NCBI RefSeq assembly: GCF_910596095.1
Contig: NC_056544.1
Span: 13,501,155-13,565,154 of the forward strand
Reading direction: 5' to 3'
DNA: 64,000 nt
From: Thunnus maccoyii
Taxonomy: Eukaryota; Chordata; Actinopteri; Scombriformes; Scombridae
Part shown: positions 49,013 through 59,230 of the stretch, one piece after another
Layout of the letters: the number at the start of each line of letters is the position of its first letter
Position numbering within the stretch: the first letter of the stretch is position 1
Notes under the pieces: generated by a model
What the model was told of the DNA's origin: nothing
Database searches by the model: none
What the model saw: the letters and a program-made list of their open reading frames with translations, nothing else
Position numbers and translations under genes: made by a program

Positions 49013-49587
49013 ACTGTGCATTGAAGCAAATCAGAAACAACATGTGAGCAAATAATAGGAAGAGGCAGTTAACCTGTAGGTGTACAGTTATCTTATCTAT
49101 AAAGTTATCTTTTACCTGTAAAGTTCATTTCAATACCTCATAAATGTTTGTTGCATTTTAAATGAAAAATATACTGCTACTTATTTTTTTGTGAGACAAA
49201 GAAGACTTTTTTAAATGTTTAAATGGTTTGTTGTGCAAAATGTGCTGATAAAACTTTGATATCACTACTTCTACATTGTAGTCACATCTGCATCACTCTA
49301 ATTGCATATTTGTATATAACTATAGTGTATAAAAACTTTTATAAGCAATGGTGATGTGTAATATTTCACAGGAGTGTTTACTGACAAATTATAACATAAG
49401 TTTAGATGATAACTGGATGCAAGTACATTAAAAAAGATGATAAAAGGTTTGCTGTTGTAACAAAGACCAGGTTGTCTTCTCTGTATGCGTCATAATGTTG
49501 TTTGTCTGCAGCATTAAGGTCACAGGATGTTGACTTGTGGGGTATGGTTATGATTTGCTGTCAAACCATTGTATTATATTCTACGTT

Positions 49588-49672
49588 GTATGTATCTTGT
49601 TCTCAAGTCTCTCTTGAAATATGGATATTGATCTCAATAAGACTACCTGATTAAATAAAGTTAAACAAATAA
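49588..49672 (+). mobile_element. LINE 3' tail
   Basis: 'cttgttctcaagtctctctt', 'tgatctcaataagactacct' and 'gattaaataaagttaaacaa' form a very common fish LINE 3' terminus. It may belong with the RT fragment 600 bp upstream. Confidence 0.6.
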
Positions 49673-49984
49673 TACTAATCGCTTTTGAAACTCATTAATT
49701 GTGTCTAATAGTATTTATATTCAATGAATGAACAACATTCATTGAATAAAATTGATTGTTATGTATTTTTCTCATTATCATTCATTATCAGCATAACAGC
49801 ATCATCATGCCATCATCAAACAAATATATATGTATGTCTATCCTGTATCACTCAATCATGCGTTGTCAGCAAACAGAAGAGGGGATTTTGTTCCACCACT
49901 GATGGTAAAATTACCGTGGCACTTGAACTACATATGTTACATGTGTTAACCGGTTTTCCAGTTAATCTTGTGGCAGTCATGACG

Positions 49985-50102
49985 TTCCATTTGACAGACT
50001 ATTTAAACCTGATTGTCAAAGACAAACTTAACCAGTTCATCCCATCTGAGGACCCATATCAGAAAATTGATTTACTGATTGCTGAAGAGAAGCTGAGAGA
50101 AG
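49985..50102 (+). promoter_or_regulatory. Putative promoter and 5' UTR of the second chemokine gene
   Basis: TATTTAAA at about 49999-50006 is a TATA-like box about 100 bp before the ATG at 50103. A GGGGATTTTG kB-like site lies at 49881. A 145-codon ORF (49724-50161) spans this stretch but has no family likeness and is taken as chance. Confidence 0.35.
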
Positions 50103-50779
50103 ATGGCAAAGCTCGCTGTGTGTGTCTCCGTACTGCTGGTGCTGCTGGTGGCACTGAATGAGAGCAGTAAGTATGACCTGATTTACCTCTATGGTTACAT
50201 TTAACTGCTGTTATTATTTTAGGAGAACAGTTGTTGTTTTTTTCTAGATTTTGTACTGTTTTCATATTGCAGTGGCTCATTAAAACAGGAAAAAAAACTT
50301 CTTTCGTGCTAAAATGTTTGTGGTGTCTCTTCTTTAAAGGTTCCATGAGGAGTTGCTGCACAAAGTACCAGGAGAAACCAATCCCAGTGGGACGACTGAA
50401 ATGCTACACAATCCAGGAGATCACAGATTACTGCAACATCAAGGCAGTAATGTAAGAAAAATCTACATTCAGTGCAACTGAAACAACACACGTTACTATA
50501 AAGTAAATGATAACTGTCAGATCAGTTGTAATGTCTGAACTTCTTCCCTTGTGTCAATACAGGTTCAAGACAGTGAGAAACAAACTTGTCTGTGCCAATC
50601 CTGAAGCAGAATGGGTGAAAAATGCCACGGCATCTCTGCCAAGGTAAGATCATTACTCTATTTAAGCGGTCTGCTTAAACAGTAAAACAGTACAGACACC
50701 AACATTGAGTCCAGATTGAACAATCTTGTGTGGATCGACTAATGTTTTCCTTCTATTTCCTCCAAATAGAAAACCGTGA
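50103..50779 (+). CDS. CC chemokine with a fifth cysteine
   Basis: Four coding exons: 50103-50166, 50340-50451, 50563-50643 and 50770-50779. Phases close to 88 aa. Residues 1-21 are a signal peptide (MAKLAVCVSVLLVLLVALNE+S). The mature part has SCCTKYQEKPIP (Cys27-28), Cys43, ITDYCNIKAVMFKT (Cys53) and LVCANPEAEWVKNATASL (Cys69). This is a secreted CC chemokine, expected to act on a CCR-type receptor. The fifth cysteine (Cys43) is unusual; CCL28 has one at a like place, but overall likeness is too low to name the subfamily. N79-A-T is a possible glycosylation site. The last exon adds only K-P before TGA. AATAAA is at 50853-50858. Divergent to the CCL20-like gene, 3 kb away. Confidence 0.88.
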
Positions 50780-50852
50780 ACTGCATCTACACTCACCTGA
50801 GGAAATCAACTCGAAAACACACAATTTGGATTTAACGTATTTTTTTTTTGTC

Positions 50853-50858
50853 AATAAA
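50853..50858 (+). terminator. Poly(A) signal of the second chemokine gene
   Basis: AATAAA 74 bp after the TGA, in A/T-rich sequence with T-rich sequence downstream. Confidence 0.7.
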
Positions 50859-50911
50859 TCTAATATTTTTGTAATAATTTGCTGTTTCTGTGTTAATCTG
50901 TTACTTAAAAT

Positions 50912-51410
50912 CAGCGGTGGAAAGTGACAATATACTAATATTTAATCCAGTGCTTTAGTTAAGTGCAATTTTGAGGTACTTTACTTGAGTATTTCCATTT
51001 ATGCTACTTTATACTTCTACTTCACTACATTTATCTGACAGCTTTAGTTACTTTTCAGATGAAGATTTGACACAATGGATAATATAACAAGCTTTTAAAG
51101 TATGACACATTGTTAAAGATTAAACCAGTAGATTCTCACATGGTTTCATTTTTTTATAAATGTTCAAATGATCCAATATTTGGAGGGGCCTGACCCCTAG
51201 GTGGGGAACCACTTGTCTAAACTAGTTTACTGTATATAAAGTAGTTCAAACTAGCTCCACCTCCAGCAGCTACAACAGTGACATGCTGCTTACACAGTGA
51301 TGCTCCAGTATTAATAATCTAATGATGTTGTATACAATAATTTATCAGTCACAGAGATGAAATGAGTATTAATGAGTATAATTGCTGAATTGGTACTTTT
51401 ACCACCAGTA
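50912..51410. mobile_element. Second copy of the composite hAT element, truncated
   Basis: Starts CAGCGGTGGAAAGTGACAAT and shares 'aattttgaggtactttactt', 'tgaagatttgacacaatgga' and 'ctccacctccagcagctaca' with 16697-17487. It also carries the nested block ending 'aggtggggaaccactt' (about 51135-51213), internally shortened. The right terminus is missing or scrambled. Confidence 0.75.
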
Positions 51411-51599
51411 GGCGGCAGCAGTGTCCAACAGGAAAGATTCACTTATGAATGAGCCTATGGATGTCCAAGCGGAAGGGACTTTATGTGTTTTCATATTCAG
51501 CAACATGAAATGTCTGCATCGCGTATGTCGCCAATCATAACGAAATCCTCCACGCTTTTGGATAAAAAATATCTGCTGTGCTGTGGTGGTGGTGGTAGC

Positions 51600-52263
51600 T
51601 CTGAAACTATGATAAGATGAAGCGATATGGACATGCTAACGTTACATCTGTGCATTTGCTACAAGCTAGCTGTAGCTAACGGTTGTTAGCTGCTATGTTA
51701 TGAGGAGGGCTGACAGCAGCGAGGGGAAAGATGCTTAAAAGAGGAGCAAGGTAAGAAATAGAAAGAGCAGGAGGGGGTCAGATAATTACCTGCTGTATTA
51801 CTAACATTACACCTAAGCATGGAGACCCAATTTCTATAGCTATACTTTATATTTCGCTGTTATTACGATGGTGTTAGTGGATGAATTCAAGCTCTTGTCG
51901 AATATCAACAAAATATGGTTTATTCCCCCTAAAACAAACATGCTTACAAATCTACTATGATGTAAAACTAGCTAATCTATTGGAATATAATTTTATTTAT
52001 ATCAAGAATATATGTGGACTAAATGAAGGCTTTTATTAAGTGTGTTCACAGATTTTCAAGTTCAGCACTGCATAACTTTGCATGCTTCTGGTGCTGCTTC
52101 AGTATGATTTCAGCAAAAAAGATAACACATACATTACGTTACATTGTTTTTAGGTGCTATACAAGTGTAAAATGTACATGGGGGCGGTGAGGATGGTCAC
52201 AGTTGGCTGAGGTTCACCCACTGACCCAGAAGGCACAGTCCCAGGTTCAAACACACAGGAGCC
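51600..52263 (+). promoter_or_regulatory. capn10: capn10 upstream region with possible leader exon
   Basis: A donor GAGCAAG|GTAAGA at 51751 and an acceptor CATTGTTTTTAG at 52153 could join an untranslated exon to the leader before the ATG. No TATA box is seen. GCTAGC/GTTAGC motifs cluster at 51630-51700. Inferred from splice signals only. Confidence 0.35.
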
Positions 52264-55200
52264 ATGAAAGCAGAGGGAAGGGCAGAGTGTGCAGGTGAGG
52301 AGGCTCTGTTTGAGGACCTGGACTTCCCTGCTGACGACACGTCCCTGCTCTCTGACAGCTCCACGCCCATCGCCAGGCTGCAGGGAGATGTCACCTGGCG
52401 GCGCCCACAGGTGAAGGGGAAATTGGAAATGCCACCGGGAATTCCATATTTGTTTTGGTTTGTTGTGGCATGATTGTGTGAGTTTTTTTATATCAAGTGA
52501 TTGTGTAGCGTTTTGGCTTGTGGTCGTCACCTGTCACAGGCGGATATGTTTGAACAAAGAAGGAAATCCCTCATCAGGTTGTTGATTTGAGCACTGCGGG
52601 CTCAAACTTATTGTTGAGTATTTCCCTCCCAAAAAATTATGTAATAAAAAAACTCCCAAAGGAGCCTCACAAATAGTGTGACAAAAGAATACTGTGAGAG
52701 GCCCTGATCTCCGTGTTCAAAACGACAGGTTCAAGCCTTTGAATCTAACATTTATTTAAATCAACATTAAATGCTCAACACACACCTTCTGTATGTCAGA
52801 GTGTCTTATTCCATCTTAAATTCAATCTCACACCTTCAGGAGATCTGCCAGTCACCAGCTCTCTTCCCTGACAACATCAACTTGGCTCATGCAAAACAAG
52901 GCTTATTAGGAGACTGCTGGTTTCTCTGCGCCTGCTCCGTGCTGCTCAAAAACAAACATCTACTGAACAAGGTAGGGCTGCAGTATCTGTATTGTCATTT
53001 AGATTTTAATAATTATGTGAACAGTTTATCAGTGTTTTCTGGGTCCTGCACTGCTGTACTTGCTCACTCCATGACCCTCTGTAGGTGTTGCCTCCAGACC
53101 AGCCCCAGTGGGGTGATGGCAGGTATAGGGGCTCCTTCCAGTTTCACTTTTGGCAGCAGGGACACTGGACAGAGGTGACCATCGATGACCGCCTGCCCTG
53201 TATTAATTCAGCTCTCTGCTTCTCACGCTGCCACTCCCTCAATGCCTTTTGGGTAGCCCTATTGGAGAAGGCCTACGCCAAGTGAGTAGCTTGTGGAATT
53301 TCCCTGTCTTATCTCTCAGTTTACTTACACTGAACTTTGATTTAGGAGAGATCTTTTGGTGGAACTTTTGGAGGGATTTTTTAACCTGGTCATACATTGC
53401 CAACAATGCATTTAGAGGATTGTGGAAGTCCCGTTAACCTGTCCCATTCCATCCTCTTTAGGCTTCACGGCTCATATGAGCGACTGTGGGCAGGGCAGGT
53501 GTCGGAGGCCTTGGTGGATTTGACAGGGGGCCTGGCGGAGCGCTGGAGCTTGGCAGACTTTGAATCAGAGGAGGAGCAGAGACCGGAACAGGACAGTGAC
53601 CAGGTCAGGAGGAGAAGGCTGGACCTGAACCTTCTGTACCCGGTGAAAGACGACTGCACGCTCAGCTGCTCCACTCACAGCAGCCCTGGAGGTCTGAAAA
53701 GTGTTTTATTTTTGCATATACAAGGGGGCTTTTTTTAAAATCTTGTTCTGCATCACCTGGTGTTCTCTTTGCCTGTTTTAGGTGCCAGTGAGCTGGGTCA
53801 GTACCATGCTCTGACTGTCATGGAGTGGTTGGACGTGAAGACTGTGTCAGGGAGTGAAGTGCGGCTTCTCAGGATCAGAAACCCCTGGGGGAGATGCTGC
53901 TGGGGAGGAGCCTGGATAGAAGGGTATAGTTGACCTGTCTGTGTGTGTCACAGTGAAGTAATGCTCCTTGTAGATGTGTGTAACCTCAGTCAGAGTTGAT
54001 ATGCATTTGCTCTCTCTTCCTCTCTCTCTGCAGTGGTGCGGGGTGGAGTTCTGTAGACTCTGTTTGTGCCTTGGACCTACAAGCCAAGGTGGCAGAGGGC
54101 GAGTTCTGGTTGGATGAGACAGAATTCCTGTCCCAGTTTGATGATGTCACAGTGGGCTACCCTATCAGTGAGGAGGGACACCTAAAAAGTGTATATACCG
54201 GTAATTCCCTTATTTATCTAAAGAGGATTTTAAACTGTCAGTCTCTGTGCCCTTCTTGGCAGCTTTTCTTAACCTTGACAACTCTATCCGCCAACAGGAA
54301 ATCTGCTGACACACAGCCATCAGCTGGCTGGCCGGTGGATTAAAGAGCACTCCGCTGGTGGCAGTCGAAACAGCAGCAGCTACAGCAGTAACCCCAAGTT
54401 TTGGCTCAAAGTGTGTGAAGGAGGAGAGGTGCTGGTAACCCTGCTGCAGCATAGGAAATGGAGGAACACGGACAAATATGCACAAACACCTTTTGAGGAC
54501 AGCAAGAACACAAAGCACCAGCACTACCAGGCTATCGCCCTGCACATGTGGAAGGTTTGTGCCATCACTCACAGGAAAACGAATGTTGCTGTGTGTGTGT
54601 GTGGCTTTGTGTCAGTTTTTTTGTTGCATTTTTCTGTCACCAGGTAGAGAAGAAGCGTTTTAATCTGAGCAGGATGTTAAACAAACCTCCTTGTGCTTCT
54701 ACTCACTGTCACACCTATGAGAGAGAGGTGATGCTCCACAGGCAGTTGGAGCCTGGATACTATCTGCTGATCCCCAGCACCTACCAGCCAGGAGCTGAGG
54801 CCCGCTTTCTCATTAGGGTCTTTTCCTCCTCCTCCACATCCCTCAGGTAAGGACCACATAATGGGAAGAGAAAGTCAAACAGTCCGTCTTGTCTATGTGA
54901 AAATGACTGGAAACACGCAACACGTCCAGGCCATGTTTTTTACAATTAATTTTGAATTTAGAGATTCAAAAGGTTTCATTCAACCGTGTAATTTTCCATG
55001 AAACCCTACTGGAGTCATCATGGAGGAGAAAAAAACAACAAATGTGAGTGCAGAGATAACAAATTGATTCTCAAATTAATAAACTGTATGCACAAATTAA
55101 TAGAAGAACAATGAACAATAGCTCACATTAAACTGCATTATTTAGATTATTTAGATTTTGCCTGTTAAACAAAGTTGTTATCGTTGACATTCCTTAAACA

Positions 55201-57859
55201 TATGTTAAAATGTCAATATTTTTATGGATATATTCTATTAATTTGTGCATATGAATTATTATTTGAGATCACAATTCATTAATTTGTGTACACAACTTTG
55301 TTTTTTTTCTGTGCAACACCTGCTCACTCTATGATTTCCCATAGAAATTAATGATTGTTTTTGTGTTTGTTTGTTTCTGGTGTTTTTTTTCTTTTTTTTC
55401 TTTTTCTTCTTTTTTTTTTTTTTTTAATTTGTTTTTCTCTTTGCAGCCTTGGGTAATAGGGTATAAGGGGTGGGAGGATACAGGTTGCTTTTGTTTGTCG
55501 AGTTGTTTTGGTAATGTAAAGACCCTGGACAGAGATGCTGGTACATCTTGACTGATGGAGTTTATATTCTTTGCATGACTATTCCATTTGTGTTTTGTAC
55601 CCTGTACCCTTACCAAACTACATGGGGGGAAAAAAGCAATAAAAAAAGTTGGTCACAAAAAAAAGAGTGAATGATTATAAATAAAGAGTGACATCTGCTG
55701 GTCAATTTGAAAAGCACCTTTAAAAGTATCAACTAATAAATTAAAGTTTTAAAAAATCCTTTTACACACTTCCAGCTGTTACTCCATGCATTTTTATACA
55801 AAGATTGATTTTCATACTGTCATTTTTCACAATATAAATGGCTGTGTTTATATATTTTATGTTTCTGATTAAAATATTCATCACACAACTTGTCTATGTC
55901 CTCAGTGCCCTGAAAAGCCCTCCTCCTCCACTGCCTCTAACAACAGATGGAGAATGGGAGAACAGTTACTTCCGGGGCTCGTGGGTGGAGGGAAGGACCG
56001 CGGGAGGAAGCAGGAACTTCCCGTCTCACTGGCAAAACCCCCGCTTCCCTTTCACAGTGTGTGATGAGCCAGCAGTGACATCAGGAGTTAATGTCAGGAT
56101 TACCCTGCACCAGAGCTGCCCTGACACTGACCTGCACCCTATTGGCTTCCATGTCTATAAGGTCAGTCAAACATTAAGGGAGAGTACCGGTGTCATTTAG
56201 AGTTATGGGGCATCTCCCTCTGTGTACATTTCCCCAAAACAAACCATACAGTATGTACTTTGTCAGTTTTAACTTCTCTAACTTTAAGGTGTCTGACCTA
56301 GCTTAAAATGAAATATTGGATACTTACATTTCTATCTGTGACATGTGGCTCAGAGCAGCACTAGTATAAAATTAAACTAAATTAACACAACACCCAAATC
56401 CAGCTTTGCTATTACTGTGATAAATCATCTTCATGTCTGTGAAGATTTTCTCAACAGAAGCACATGGCCTCTCTTGAAGGAAGGAACTATATAGCACACA
56501 TAGAATACATAGCACATATATATTAATACATATACTGTATGTATGGGAGAGTGCACATTAATCAACATTGACATTTTGACACCATCAATGAAAATGTGCC
56601 AGAGTTACCTCAACACAACTGTACATCCAACACAAATAAAAACAGTTGAAATCTATAGTAAAAAAAAAACAAATAACATATTACACTTATACCTACATGT
56701 ATATTTTGTCCTGATGATGTTAAATAAACAATACAGTCAGCAAGTTATGAAACCTCATAAGCAAATTAGGGTGACTCAATAAAAATGTCAGTTCATTCAT
56801 GAGTACAGATATAAATTATGCTGACCTTGCATACACCACCACTGCTCTAAAGAGGAAGAGGAACTAGACAGTTTGCATAAACCTAAAAAATATCTCTATT
56901 ATACTACATATTATCATACATGTATTAGCTTATGATGAGTAGCTGTAATTGTAGTTCTTGAGTGATTTTTACTTTGTATCCAGGTCCTGGAAGAAGAATC
57001 TGGGCAGATGTTACCCAGGGAGGATCCTGTGGCCAGCTGTGTCCCCCACTGCTACACCCAGGAGGCCAGCCTGTCTTACAGTCTTCCTCCTGGAGCTTAC
57101 ACCATAGTGCCATCCACCTATCAGCCTGACTGCTCTGCAAATTTCACCCTCAGCCTGGCCCGCAGAATACGCAGGTCAGCTCTGTTCTTGAACTGTGTGC
57201 CATTCATTTATTGATCTTTTAATCAGAATGGGTTATAGCAATAGTTTCAGGTAATATTAGGATAACGTTTTCTGAAGTTATAGTCGATGTGTGTCTTTCA
57301 GGAAAGTGGTGAGAAGCCAGGAGAGGCTGGGAAGTGCCGTTCAAGAGGTAACTATCAATTAATTGATGCACAACTATTTCATTGATGAAGTCATTTATCC
57401 AACAAAAATGTTAAACATTTCTCTGTTTTATATCATTATAAATTGAATATCTTTGTGTTTTGGACTGTTGATCAGACAAATAAAACAATTTGATGATGTC
57501 AAATTGGGCTCTTGCCATTTTGTCACTATTTTAACAATAAATTATTTTGATGATTAATTGATTTACTTTTTAAAAAATGAACAGATAGCTCGATAATGAA
57601 AATAATTCTTACTTTCAATAAATTTAGCCTCTCAGGCAGCACCTCGTCCAACAAATCTCAACAAATCAAACGTTATGTTGAGAGGAAGTCCCATCTAAGG
57701 GATACATTTTGGCAAAATAAATGTTGCTGTCTGTGGCTTATATTCATGTTTTAAGTCTGTTCTTGTGGTCAGAAGATGGCAGCACTTGAATAATCCGTCT
57801 GTATATCTCTGTCTCTCTCTGGGCGGCAGGTCTCTCACATCTCTGTGATGCAAAGCTAG
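52264..57859 (+). CDS. capn10: Calpain-10
   Basis: Twelve coding exons: 52264-52410, 52840-52971, 53085-53281, 53462-53691, 53782-53923, 54034-54200, 54298-54554, 54644-54846, 55906-56161, 56984-57174, 57302-57347 and 57830-57859. All GT-AG borders and phases fit (1998 bp, 665 aa; human 672). Calpain-10 is a cytosolic Ca-dependent cysteine protease lacking the EF-hand domain, linked in mammals to secretion and cytoskeleton. The catalytic triad is intact: Cys75 in [12 protein letters not shown], His244 in [11 protein letters not shown] and Asn269 in RIRNPWGR. The protease core (about 1-320) is followed by two C2-like domains, the first with [10 protein letters not shown] and the second with [15 protein letters not shown]. 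The start [18 protein letters not shown] aligns with the human N-terminus. Intron 8 (1.06 kb) holds a repeat-derived stretch. eif4e2 follows in the same direction. Confidence 0.97.
55330..55672 (+). repeat. Possible retroposed 3' tail in capn10 intron 8
   Basis: A T-rich stretch (55380-55430) is followed by 'ccctgtacccttaccaaact' and CAATAAAAAAAG...CAAAAAAAAG. The poly(A) signal and A-runs resemble the 3' end of an L1-like LINE or a retroposed transcript. The family cannot be fixed. Confidence 0.35.
57350..57625. repeat. Fish short interspersed element (family B)
   Basis: 'caattaattgatgcacaact', 'tgttttggactgttgatcag' and 'acaaataaaacaatttgatg' match family B. It lies in the last capn10 intron. 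Confidence 0.6.
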
Positions 57860-58764
57860 TTCTCTGGGACTGTTACTGCTCCACTGATGTCGGCTCACCT
57901 CCCAGTGCCTCTTGGCCCATGATGAAAGAACCAGTTCTCCCATCCACCCTCACCATGGAGACTTGTGTGTGTGTATGTGTGTGTGTGTGTGTATGTATGT
58001 GTACCACGAGTGGCTGAGAAGGCAGGCAGGCAGAGAGATTTAGTGGGAATGTGTGTGTCGGGACTCCTAGAAACCCCTTTATCCTGAACCGCTGAGGCTC
58101 AGGGTTGATGAGCAGCCACACACTCATCGGCGATTAGGACATCAGAGGTTGTCGGTGGGCTGGGCTGCTAATGAAGTATGACGGGACTGGCTGGTGTAAA
58201 CAAACAGCCGCCATTGAAGAGGGCCGCCGCTGCTCTTGCTCATTCACTCACTGGTGCGCCTGCCGGCCCAGAACAAAGGGCCCTCTCATGAAGGTCCTCA
58301 CAGAGGCACAGGGGGCAAGGGGCGAGGGGATGGTCTCCGACTGTATAGCCAACCAAACCACACCACACCATACCATGCCATACCATGCCAGAGTTTTCCA
58401 GCCATCCCTCAACCCCAGACACCCCTTATCTAGCTTGCAGCGTTTGTCTCTGGAGTTTCCTAACAGCCCTTTTCTCAAACCTCCATCTTCAAGCCTGCCC
58501 ACCATCCTCAGTAACAGTAAAGTCAGACTTGGACCTAAAGAAGTCCGCCTGGTTGCTGACTCCATCGTCAGCCCCCAGCTCCCTTTTTTGTCCCCCTCAG
58601 ACTCAGTCCACGGCTCTGCTTGGACCTGAACAGAGACACTGTTTGAAGCGGCCGCAAGAACAGATGACAAGCGGAGGGATGGAGGGGATGAAACAAGGGA
58701 TGCGGCACATCAGAAGAGGCCGGCTCATATGAAGAAGCCGCTGGTCCTTTTTGTGTTGAGGCTG

Positions 58765-58850
<86 letters not shown>

Positions 58851-59005
58851 CTGCTTGTACACATGTATGTGTGCACCGAAGTCACAGGGTTTCTGATTAT
58901 TGCTGCACTGGAGCCACTGTTTACAGGGACTGTGATGAACTGATTGGTACTGAAAAGTGTATTTATTATGAATGAGATGTAAAGAATAATAAAAAATGTC
59001 AAAAC
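57860..59005 (+). other. capn10: capn10 3' UTR
   Basis: From the TAG stop to the AATAAA at 58988-58993, no coding sequence is convincing. It holds GT runs at 57965-58000 and 58767-58850, and an (ACCAT)n-like stretch near 58360-58390. A 152-codon ORF at 58171 is not related to any family I know. Confidence 0.6.
58767..58850. repeat. (GT)n microsatellite, about 42 units
   Basis: A perfect GT run of over 80 bp inside the capn10 3' UTR, the longest GT array in the window. Confidence 0.95.
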
Positions 59006-59009
59006 ATGA

Positions 59010-59230
59010 GTCGGTGCTGATGTTTTTGTGTGAATTTGTTTAAATATTTGTATATCTTTGCATCACACATGTCTTCGTTGACTGTGAGTCATGTTGTGAA
59101 AAACCGGTTTGAGCTCCACGTTCATCACCCAACGAGGCGTGCGCGTACACGTGTTCACTGCGCGCGCCGCCGTTCCTGCGGAATTCAGGAGGCTGTGGTC
59201 GGACTCAGAAAGGCTGCCACCTTGAAAATA
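59010..59230 (+). promoter_or_regulatory. eif4e2: eif4e2 promoter and 5' UTR
   Basis: CpG-rich block 'gaggcgtgcgcgtacacgtg' plus TTCACTGCGCGCGCCGCCG at 59133-59174, with an E-box CACGTG at 59147-59152 and no TATA box. The CpG-rich character continues into intron 1 to about 59660. A CpG-island promoter is expected for a widely expressed gene. Confidence 0.6.

Noticed and set aside
49724-50161. 145-codon plus ORF before the second chemokine
   Set aside because: It runs out of frame into the chemokine signal-peptide exon and reads through its donor. No family likeness; probably chance.
58171-58670. Overlapping ORFs of 152 and 140 codons on both strands
   Set aside because: They lie in the capn10 3' UTR, in GC-richer DNA where long open frames occur by chance; neither resembles a protein family.
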